From CAYJXA01 sp964404595 (GTDB lineage: Archaea > Nanobdellota > Nanobdellia > Woesearchaeales > GW2011-AR9), in contig CAYOKQ010000073.1 of NCBI GenBank assembly GCA_964404595.1, forward strand, positions 1 to 5,465: a stretch of DNA of 5,465 nucleotides, in the 5' to 3' direction. Below, piece by piece: positions 1-4,984 of this stretch (the stretch's first letter is position 1; every line of letters starts with the position of its first letter). A program made the translations under genes and the position numbers. The notes under the pieces are model-generated. The model saw only the letters and a program-made list of their open reading frames with translations. It was not told the DNA's origin and did not search any database.

Positions 1-188
1 TGCGGAATTTGAGGAGAAGATGCATCGAGTGGCTTTTGACCCAGCACCACCTCAGGAAGATAACTTTTGGTTTTATCAAAAGCGCCTTTGGCTTTGCCAA
101 ATTGCCCGCCGGGCAGGAAATAAGCTGCAGCTAAAACAATCCCTACCAGGATTACAATAATATATATGATTATCCGGTCAATTGCCAT
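1..188 (-). CDS. Small single-helix membrane protein, C-terminus cut by the window edge
   Basis: The reading frame opens with ATG at 188 and stays open to position 1, giving at least 62 residues; the stop lies outside the window. It begins MAIDRIIIYIIVILVGIVLA, so residues about 5-23 form one hydrophobic helix. A Gly/Pro turn (FLPGGQFGKAK) and a polar tail follow. The start overlaps the stop of the upstream gene by one base (TAATG), which suggests translational coupling as the last visible member of the small-protein operon. There is no K-G-Q class III motif, so it may be an uncleaved N-terminal anchor rather than a processed pilin. I recognise no named family, and the function is unknown. 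The start is well supported by the overlap and the frame. Confidence 0.6.
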   Translation of the reverse strand, partial: MAIDRIIIYIIVILVGIVLAAAYFLPGGQFGKAKGAFDKTKSYLPEVVLGQKPLDASSPQIP

Positions 189-328
189 TAGAACCACGCC
201 AGTAATCTGTCTAAAAATTCTGCAAGGTCATTACGCCAGTATGTGATGAGTGCAAATATGGCAAATAAGAGAAACAAACCCAAGATAATAAGAATAAGCT
301 GCTCCATCTCCAGGCCTTTCTTATTCAT
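188..328 (-). CDS. 46-aa pilin-like small membrane protein
   Basis: ATG at 328 to TAA at 190-188 gives 46 residues. It starts MNKKGLEMEQLILIILGL, with the basic stretch and glycine of a class III signal peptide followed by a helix at residues about 10-30. A short amphipathic tail ends LDRLLAWF. The residue after the glycine is Leu rather than the usual Gln, so cleavage by an archaeal prepilin peptidase is uncertain. The start overlaps the stop of the upstream gene as ATGA, and its own stop overlaps the next start as TAATG. A GGGGAG stretch about nine bases upstream of the ATG could act as a ribosome binding site. It has almost no domain beyond the helix, as expected of a small structural or assembly subunit. 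Function is inferred only. Confidence 0.62.
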   Translation of the reverse strand: MNKKGLEMEQLILIILGLFLLFAIFALITYWRNDLAEFLDRLLAWF

Positions 329-441
329 GGTACAAATCTCCCCTGCAATTTCCAGGCAAAATAGACGAACGCGATCCCCACTAAAATAGTTAAGATAATT
401 ACCACCAGTGTTGACGCAGTGGCTGCTTTTGTTGATTTCAT
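325..441 (-). CDS. 38-aa single-helix membrane protein
   Basis: ATG at 441 to TGA at 327-325 encodes 38 residues. A short polar, Thr/Ala-rich N-terminus with two lysines (MKSTKAATAST) leads into a helix at residues about 12-30, then a basic tail (KLQGRFVP). Both ends overlap neighbours in the ATGA arrangement (439-441 and 325-328), which is the main evidence that so short a frame is a real gene. The lysine followed by Ala-Ala could be a variant class III processing site, but there is no Gln after it. It lies in the middle of a five-gene run of tiny membrane proteins, so it may be an accessory subunit of the same surface structure. I recognise no family. Confidence 0.55.
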   Translation of the reverse strand: MKSTKAATASTLVVIILTILVGIAFVYFAWKLQGRFVP

Positions 442-689
442 GTCGTTGATCGTTTCACACCAATGCAACATTTTTCACCAGTTTGTCCACAATCAAACGC
501 AGTAGATTCTAAAGTGTTTTCAGGACAGACAGGCAAACATTGGCCAGTGTTGCCGGCGCAACTCGAAAGTCCCGTTCCCAAGCGGCCGGTCTTGTCCGTA
601 AATATCACCATCAACACAATCAACACCACCAGCGCTATGACTGCTCCGATGATGATCCACCACATGTTGGCATCGCCTTTCGAATTCAT
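438..689 (-). CDS. 83-aa membrane-anchored six-cysteine pilin-like protein
   Basis: I chose ATG at 689, two bases after the upstream stop (694-692), over the in-frame GTG at 698, which would overlap the upstream gene. The protein begins MNSKGDANMWWIIIGAVIAL: a basic residue and glycine precede a helix at residues about 10-30, as in class III pilin-like signal peptides, but with Asp rather than Gln after the glycine. An IFTDKTG stretch follows the helix. The C-terminal 40 residues hold six cysteines at 44, 51, 55, 67, 74 and 75, spaced C-x6-C-x3-C-x11-C-x6-CC. This suggests a small disulfide-stabilised domain outside the membrane. Helix and flanks resemble those of the upstream gene, so the two are probably paralogues. 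The stop overlaps the next start as ATGA. Function is unknown; a surface structural or binding role is inferred. Confidence 0.78.
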   Translation of the reverse strand: MNSKGDANMWWIIIGAVIALVVLIVLMVIFTDKTGRLGTGLSSCAGNTGQCLPVCPENTLESTAFDCGQTGEKCCIGVKRSTT

Positions 690-691
690 GA

Positions 692-1036
692 TTACCACGT
701 ACAGCCGGCACTATCACAGCTCTCTTTACTGGTTGACGCTTTGCAGCGATCAATCTCTTCCCTGAAATTAACTTTGGCAGTTTCTTTTGCTTCCAGCGAA
801 GTGGCTTGATCAAATTCCGTGCCAAAGGCAGCTTCTGCACTTGCCGTAGGCGCACAATCACCATAATTGATCTGCATCGTGATCAATTCAGTCTTAGCAG
901 CATTGCTCACGCCTTGCTGAAATACACCGATTCGGCCGGTGAAAATCATGACTAATACCACCAGCACAATGAGTGCTAACGCCGCTATAATAATAACATT
1001 TAAAGAAAGACCCTGTCCCCTCTTGTTTTTTAACAT
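692..1036 (-). CDS. 114-aa class III signal peptide (pilin-like) protein
   Basis: ATG at 1036 is the start because a GAGGTG Shine-Dalgarno site lies six bases upstream; an in-frame TTG at 1084 would add an N-terminus that hides the signal. The N-terminus MLKNKRGQGLSLNVIIIAA is a textbook class III peptide, with cleavage expected between Gly7 and Gln8 by a PibD/EppA-type peptidase. The helix runs over residues about 13-32 and is followed by IFTGRIG. The soluble part (about 40-114) is polar and Glu/Lys-rich, with cysteines at 61, 98, 107 and 112 and the ending CDSAGCTW. This could be a pair of disulfides. KRGQGLS starts of this kind are familiar to me from DPANN archaea. It is the first gene of the small-protein operon and has its own promoter. 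The exact role is unknown; a minor pilin or cell-surface component is inferred. Confidence 0.82.
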   Translation of the reverse strand: MLKNKRGQGLSLNVIIIAALALIVLVVLVMIFTGRIGVFQQGVSNAAKTELITMQINYGDCAPTASAEAAFGTEFDQATSLEAKETAKVNFREEIDRCKASTSKESCDSAGCTW

Positions 1037-1042
1037 TACCAA

Positions 1043-1048
1043 CACCTC
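1043..1048 (-). promoter_or_regulatory. Shine-Dalgarno site GAGGTG for the 114-aa pilin-like gene
   Basis: GAGGTG is read on the minus strand with six bases (TTGGTA) before ATG at 1036. It matches the anti-Shine-Dalgarno end of archaeal 16S rRNA and fixes the start codon. It is the clearest ribosome binding site in the window; most downstream genes instead use overlapping stop and start codons. Confidence 0.7.
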
Positions 1049-1091
1049 TTCGTATATTATAATCAGTATTATGCTGATAAACAAAAAAGGC

Positions 1092-1099
1092 TATATAAA
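1092..1099 (-). promoter_or_regulatory. Archaeal TATA box for the small pilin-like operon
   Basis: TTTATATA on the minus strand. With the usual spacing of about 25 bases from the box centre, transcription would start near position 1070. That leaves a leader of roughly 34 bases holding the GAGGTG site. An upstream BRE is not clear. Confidence 0.6.
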
Positions 1100-1159
1100 G
1101 GTTGCTAAGCATCACTTCTCCTAGCGTAATAAATAAAATGTTAAGTAAGTATGGGAATA

Positions 1160-1167
1160 TTTATATA
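1160..1167 (+). promoter_or_regulatory. Archaeal TATA box for the ATPase gene; leaderless start predicted
   Basis: TTTATATA on the plus strand is preceded by a purine-rich GGGAA (1153-1157) that could serve as BRE. The predicted transcription start, about 25 bases from the box centre, falls at roughly 1189, almost on the ATG at 1191. No Shine-Dalgarno site is present, so the mRNA is probably leaderless. Confidence 0.6.
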
Positions 1168-1190
1168 CTCATTATACTTTTTATCTTTTG

Positions 1191-2345
1191 ATGCGCTTCA
1201 ATCCGTTTAACCCCCAACAGCCGGCACGACCTGATTTTTTTGTAGGCAGGGAACCGGAATTGCAAGAGTTTGAGAAATTTCTGAATCAAACTATTCATAG
1301 TTCCTGCATGAATATGTCTATCACTGGAAATCGGGGCATGGGAAAAACCTCTCTTTTAATAAAATGTGAAGAGATTGCGAGGGCAAATAGTTGTCTCGTT
1401 CTTCGGATTTCCAATTATGAAAATAATGTATCTAATGTGGTGGAGTTTGCCGATTATGTTTCCTCGAATCTTAAAGCAGAAATTCTGGCAAAAAAACCTA
1501 TTGAAAAATTTAAAGAGTGGGTCACTTCTATTAAGCCGGTCATTGGATGGAATGATGTAACCTTAACTATAGAAAAAAAACATTATATCGAAGAATTGTT
1601 TAGAAGAAGACTACAAGAGATGTGGAATGAAATTAAAAAAGAATTTAAAGCCATCGTCATCCTCATAGACGAAGCTGAGTCATTGGAACGAATAGAAGGA
1701 GGAATGACTTTTCTTCGTGAATCTTTTCAGAAAATTGAGGAAAACAGCAATTATATGGTGGTTCTTGCAGGAAAATTAAACTTTCCAGAAAGAATGTCTG
1801 AATCTTTTTCCCCCCTAAATCGCTTTTTTCCGGTGCATAAACTGGTGCCATTTAGTAAGGAAGAAATAAAGAGATATGTAGAAAAAAAGTTGCTGGTCAC
1901 AGACGTAAAAATAGACGCCAGAGCTTTTGAATACATCTATAAGAAAAGTGAAGGCCACCCTTATGTGTTAGTAGCTATGTGTTATATTATATTTGATTCT
2001 CTGAGCGATGTAGAAAGTGAAATCAATCCCAGCATTATTGAAAGGTCAAGATTAAAGATAGAATCTAAATTGCAACAGGATTTTTTTTCACCGATGTACC
2101 ATCCTCTTACAAAAAAGGCAAAAGAGGTTCTGGGAAAGATATGTTATAACGCCACGAGTTTAGATTTTAGTTTTAGGGAAGCGTGCAGGTGGACTAAGAT
2201 GGAAAGAAATTATGTTTCCCCTTATATTAAAGAATTATTACGCAAAGGCATTATTAACAAGCCGGAACGGGGAAAATATGAAATATTCCATATTTTATTT
2301 GTTGATTACGTAAAAAAGATGTATGTTCGAGGACCGGAGGAATAA
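1191..2345 (+). CDS. Archaeal AAA+/STAND-type ATPase with C-terminal winged-helix-like region
   Basis: This encodes 384 residues from ATG 1191; the in-frame TTG at 1188 is less likely because the promoter predicts transcription starting about here. Residues 17-21 (FVGRE) are the VGR box seen in archaeal Orc1/Cdc6-like and STAND (archaeal ATPase, MNS-type) proteins. Walker A is GNRGMGKT at 46-53. Walker B is IVILIDEAE at 155-163, with Asp160 and Glu161. MVVLAGKLNF at 189-198 fits a sensor-1 strand, Arg211 (PLNRFF) is a possible arginine finger, and GHPY at 255-258 matches the conserved GxP turn of this group. The C-terminus (about 305-384) is predicted to be helical with winged-helix character, including SPYIKELLRKGIINK. 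All ATPase motifs are intact. Such proteins bind and hydrolyse ATP as regulatory or DNA-associated switches; the partner is unknown here. It lies opposite to its neighbours and is more AT-rich, so transfer is possible. Confidence 0.85.
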   Translation: MRFNPFNPQQPARPDFFVGREPELQEFEKFLNQTIHSSCMNMSITGNRGMGKTSLLIKCEEIARANSCLVLRISNYENNVSNVVEFADYVSSNLKAEILAKKPIEKFKEWVTSIKPVIGWNDVTLTIEKKHYIEELFRRRLQEMWNEIKKEFKAIVILIDEAESLERIEGGMTFLRESFQKIEENSNYMVVLAGKLNFPERMSESFSPLNRFFPVHKLVPFSKEEIKRYVEKKLLVTDVKIDARAFEYIYKKSEGHPYVLVAMCYIIFDSLSDVESEINPSIIERSRLKIESKLQQDFFSPMYHPLTKKAKEVLGKICYNATSLDFSFREACRWTKMERNYVSPYIKELLRKGIINKPERGKYEIFHILFVDYVKKMYVRGPEE

Positions 2346-2376
2346 TATACTTAAAGATTTTTCATTAAATAAGTCG
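2346..2376. other. Short AT-rich spacer between convergent genes
   Basis: The 31 bases between the ATPase stop and the end of the degraded minus-strand gene contain a T5 tract (2358-2362). A second, T6 tract (2428-2433) lies inside the remnant. Either could help end transcription of the ATPase gene, since archaeal termination often relies on T-rich DNA, but there is no hairpin to support a firm call. Confidence 0.3.
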
Positions 2377-2701
2377 TTAACCCACTTTAATATGCTTATA
2401 AATTCCATATGGGGCCCCAAATTCTTCTTTTTTAGTTATTGTTATCCTATCCATTAAAAGATTTTGAACAGGATTTACTTGTTTTCAAAATTTGTTTATT
2501 CTCTTTAGAACAAAATTTTTTAAGATCATTTTCAAAACGCCTATAGTTTTTTATTTTAGTTCCACCGATAAATGACATGTGGACAGGATACCCTAATGCT
2601 TTAGTGCTATTGCATTTTTTACATAAATTCTTTCTTAAGTCAGAAATTTTCTTTCTATCTTTAAGATACGGTACAAAAAATAGTTGGTATCGGAGCGCCA
2701 T
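2377..2701 (-). pseudogene. Degraded 2'-5' RNA ligase-like (2H phosphoesterase) gene
   Basis: ATG at 2701 opens an 84-codon frame ending at 2447. Its start (RYQLFFVPYL) followed by YPVHMSFIGG at about residues 40-49 resembles the N-terminal half of the 2'-5' RNA ligase/2H phosphoesterase family, whose first catalytic motif is H-x-S/T. Another frame, from 2484 to a TAA at 2379-2377, reads like the family C-terminus (LLMDRITITKKEEFGAPYG). Removing one A from the A4 run at 2482-2485 would join the two parts into about 107 residues. Family members are usually about 180 residues and need a second H-x-S/T motif, which is absent. An internal deletion plus a frameshift is therefore the simplest reading. 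A real short protein of 84 residues, or a sequencing error, are alternatives. Family assignment is from motif resemblance only. Confidence 0.5.
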
Positions 2702-2720
2702 ATATACTAACTAAATTCTT

Positions 2721-2730
2721 TAATATTTAA
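2721..2730 (-). promoter_or_regulatory. Possible TATA box of the degraded 2H gene
   Basis: TTAAATATTA on the minus strand is centred about 25 bases upstream of the ATG at 2701, the spacing expected for a leaderless archaeal transcript. It supports 2701 as the original start. The region is AT-rich throughout, so a chance match is possible. Confidence 0.35.
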
Positions 2731-2780
2731 AATCGACTAATTAAACATGATAAATGTTACACCCAATATTTCCAAAAACT

Positions 2781-3338
2781 TCAATCACACACATACAGCA
2801 CACTCTGCACCAGTCCTGCTTCTGTCTGGAGAAAGAATAATTCCGAACTATCACGATTTCTGATCTTAGGACATCCCCCCTTGCTTAGTATCGGCTCAAA
2901 TAAAGGTTCTGGCTCCACTCCTTGTATATCAATAATCTGCGTATTCCATTCATAGCGCTTATTCCAGCTGCCTAAAGTCGAATTTAACATATTTGAAATA
3001 TGATCATGGATGAACACGCAACTATGCTTCTCCTGGCAGCGATACTGCGAATATCCAAAAGGGCTCGTATCTTTGTTAGCAGCACAATCTTCCAGAATAT
3101 CTTTACCTACTTGTGGAGCAATATCACCCACAAATTCTTGGACGCAGCCAGGATCAGAAACAGTCGTCTTCATTACGGCACTCACCGTACTATACGCCAG
3201 CCCTTTACGGGTAAATATTTTTTTCTCGAGATGATCTTTAAATGCAAATTGGGCCATGAATAACATTCCCAAGGTGATGAGAATGACGATAACCACCAGC
3301 CCAATCATTTCCATCTGGGCCTTTTTTGAAATTTTCAT
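2781..3338 (-). CDS. 185-aa class III signal peptide protein with six-cysteine ectodomain
   Basis: ATG at 3338 overlaps the upstream stop by one base (TAATG). The N-terminus MKISKKAQMEMIGLVVIVIL fits a class III peptide, with likely cleavage between Ala7 and Gln8, and the helix spans about 12-33. A helical, charged stretch (34-60) leads into a soluble domain with cysteines at 65, 85, 101, 107, 156 and 184, an even number consistent with three disulfides. The C-terminus ends in a hydrophobic strand (SVLYVCD). KKAQMEM-type starts of this kind are familiar from DPANN archaea, where the proteins are usually left unnamed. It is the last gene of the four-gene operon. I infer a minor pilin or pseudopilin-like subunit exposed on the cell surface. 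No catalytic motif is visible. Confidence 0.82.
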   Translation of the reverse strand: MKISKKAQMEMIGLVVIVILITLGMLFMAQFAFKDHLEKKIFTRKGLAYSTVSAVMKTTVSDPGCVQEFVGDIAPQVGKDILEDCAANKDTSPFGYSQYRCQEKHSCVFIHDHISNMLNSTLGSWNKRYEWNTQIIDIQGVEPEPLFEPILSKGGCPKIRNRDSSELFFLQTEAGLVQSVLYVCD

Positions 3339-3829
3339 TATGAATAAACCTCTACTTTTACATGCCCATAGCCGTAACTACCTGCTGCGTCATCACGCAA
3401 ACTGACTACAAAATAGGTAGACTCCTTCTTCGTATACTCGGGCTTTGGTTTATCATAGACAATAAAAACCATTGGGGCAGGATAAAGCTGGGTAATGGTA
3501 ATGGTCGAATATGAAAATAAATCGAAATAATAATCTTGAGTGTGTTTCTGCATAGTTTCGTTTGCCCCTTTTAATTTCAACAAATCAATACAATTGTCTT
3601 CCGGTTCAGCATCGCCCTTGCTGCAATACAGCTCCGGGAGAAATAAAACCCGTAAGGTAGTATCCATGGCTCTGGCCCCCGCCAATTCCTCTGCTTGTTC
3701 CTTAATCGCCACCTGCTGATATTTGTAATAAAAAATGATGCCAAAGACGATGAGCACAAAGAAAATAAATAAAACAGCAATTGTTTCCGAGAGATGGATT
3801 TGCCCTTTTCGGGATATTTTTTTTGTCAT
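3338..3829 (-). CDS. 163-aa class III signal peptide (pilin-like) protein
   Basis: ATG at 3829, 15 bases after the upstream stop, with no clear Shine-Dalgarno site. The N-terminus MTKKISRKGQIHLSETIAVL has the basic stretch, Gly9-Gln10 cleavage site and Ser/Glu (14-15) pattern typical of class III pilin-like peptides. The helix covers about 16-35. A charged helix (KYQQVAIKEQAEELAGARA) follows, like the extended alpha-1 of pilins. The remainder is a mixed domain with two nearby cysteines (LYCSKGDAEPEDNC), probably one disulfide, and strand-rich segments towards the C-terminus (TYFVVSLRDD). The stop overlaps the next start as TAATG. Its size and layout match a pilin or pseudopilin better than any other class. 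I do not recognise a named family. Confidence 0.83.
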   Translation of the reverse strand: MTKKISRKGQIHLSETIAVLFIFFVLIVFGIIFYYKYQQVAIKEQAEELAGARAMDTTLRVLFLPELYCSKGDAEPEDNCIDLLKLKGANETMQKHTQDYYFDLFSYSTITITQLYPAPMVFIVYDKPKPEYTKKESTYFVVSLRDDAAGSYGYGHVKVEVYS

Positions 3830-3844
3830 TGTAGTGAAGCGTTT

Positions 3845-4984
3845 TTAATAGAGAGTGAGGCAATCCACTCGCAATTGTTCATTTAATTCTTTCAGTTGCG
3901 CGGCAGATGAGACCAAATCAATGCAAAAACTTGGCTGCAACAAGCACGCTGCTGCTTTGTTTTGGTGGCTCGCGAGCGTACTGATGACATTTTGTGGATA
4001 TATTTGCAGATAGCCAAGACAATCTGGCCTTTGCTGGGCCAGATCGGGATGCTGTTCATAGTGTGATATGATCTCCTGTACTTTTCCTCCGAATCGGCCG
4101 GTATTAATGGCCGCTCCGCCATACACCTCATTCAGTAATTTGAGGCGATGAAAGGCTTTTTGCATATTACATTGATAGACTTGGTCGTTGCCGGCAAAAA
4201 TGGCGGCGTATTTGGCTGCATCTCTTTCTCCGCCAAGAGAAATGATGGGAAGGGGGGCGTGATTTAATTTTTTCCAGATGGCGCCTTGTTTCTGATAATA
4301 ATTGACGTTATGGGCAATGAAAGCAACCGCAGTGACTCGCTCATCATCCATATCTTTCAGGGCATTTGGCACCGCCATCCCTTCGGTAATAACAGCACTA
4401 AAATCAACCACTTTAATCTGAAAATTATTTCCTATCTCAACTTCCGGCAGAGCTGAAATTCTTTCGGCATTAAGGCGAAAGCCGATGGTATCATCAGCAG
4501 CAGTTTCATTTAAAAATTCATCAATGAAAGGATCATTACCCAACAAAACATACTTTGAATTCTCTGATGTAATAAATAAGAAGTCAATCACTTTAAATGG
4601 AAGTTTATAGGGCAAACTCCACAAGTTAAGCCTGGAACTTTGTATTTCCAACGGTGTAAATACCGGCTCAATGGCATTTTGCACCCGGCTGCCATCTTTC
4701 ACCCCATATTCTCCCACGCCTTCTTCACAGGTAAAGGTGAGAGTGTAATCGATAATTCCGCTGGTATCGATTGAATTTTTTGTTTTCTCCGAAACGCCGG
4801 CAGCAGTGAATATGGATTCCATGATACGCACCACCTCGGTGCTCAACTTCTGTTCAGAAGCGGCTTTTTGTCGCACAATAATACCGGCGAAAAAGAGCAG
4901 AATAACCACCCCGGCGATCATAATGTAAATCCAATTGAAACTTATTTCCAGCTGTCCTCGTTTTGAACGTCGTAAAGAGGTCAT
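3845..4984 (-). CDS. 379-aa class III signal peptide protein with large uncharacterised ectodomain
   Basis: ATG at 4984 overlaps the upstream stop in an ATGA arrangement. The N-terminus MTSLRRSKRGQLEISFNWIY carries the KRG-Q processing site (between Gly10 and Gln11), and the helix runs over about 16-37. An amphipathic stretch follows (QKAASEQKLSTEVVRIMESI), then a large soluble region of about 310 residues. It looks alpha/beta: hydrophobic strands alternate with helices (VIDFLFIT, VTAVAFIAHNV, PLPIISLGG). Six cysteines are present, five of them in the last third (VYQCNMQ, RPDCLGY, AAACLLQPSFC, RVDCLTLY). It is far longer than a typical pilin, so it may be a tip, adhesin or enzyme-like subunit. 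I recognise no catalytic signature. It is the largest member of the operon and its likely functional centre, by inference. Confidence 0.85.
   Translation of the reverse strand: MTSLRRSKRGQLEISFNWIYIMIAGVVILLFFAGIIVRQKAASEQKLSTEVVRIMESIFTAAGVSEKTKNSIDTSGIIDYTLTFTCEEGVGEYGVKDGSRVQNAIEPVFTPLEIQSSRLNLWSLPYKLPFKVIDFLFITSENSKYVLLGNDPFIDEFLNETAADDTIGFRLNAERISALPEVEIGNNFQIKVVDFSAVITEGMAVPNALKDMDDERVTAVAFIAHNVNYYQKQGAIWKKLNHAPLPIISLGGERDAAKYAAIFAGNDQVYQCNMQKAFHRLKLLNEVYGGAAINTGRFGGKVQEIISHYEQHPDLAQQRPDCLGYLQIYPQNVISTLASHQNKAAACLLQPSFCIDLVSSAAQLKELNEQLRVDCLTLY

Noticed and set aside
690..698. GTG at 698 as the start of the six-cysteine protein
   Set aside because: It adds only MVI, overlaps the upstream gene, and is less likely than ATG 689, which lies two bases after the stop.
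463..864. Overlapping open frames on both strands across the six-cysteine and 114-aa genes
   Set aside because: They lack membrane-signal logic, start signals or family resemblance and lie in antisense or shifted frames of well-supported genes.
1037..1084. N-terminal extension of the 114-aa protein from TTG at 1084
   Set aside because: It would bury the class III signal, and a Shine-Dalgarno site precedes ATG 1036.
2336..2342. GGAGGAA at the end of the ATPase gene as a ribosome binding site for a following gene
   Set aside because: No start codon or reading frame follows on the plus strand; the bases encode the final Pro-Glu-Glu.
2410..2419. Perfect palindrome TGGGGCCCCA in an AT-rich region, possible operator or terminator stem
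   Set aside because: It has no loop, does not extend cleanly into the flanks, and is explained by codons of the degraded gene (FGAPYG).
2702..2707. TATATA just upstream of ATG 2701 as a promoter
   Set aside because: It is too close to the start codon; transcription would begin inside the gene. The box at 2721-2730 fits better.
2774..2778. T5 tract on the minus strand as terminator of the four-gene operon
   Set aside because: It is a single short tract with no hairpin in an AT-rich region, so not distinguishable from chance.
588..4101. Recurring CGGCCGGT near 590, 933 and 4094 as a dispersed repeat or site
   Set aside because: All lie inside genes and encode Thr-Gly-Arg-like residues; three short matches are not evidence of a functional repeat.
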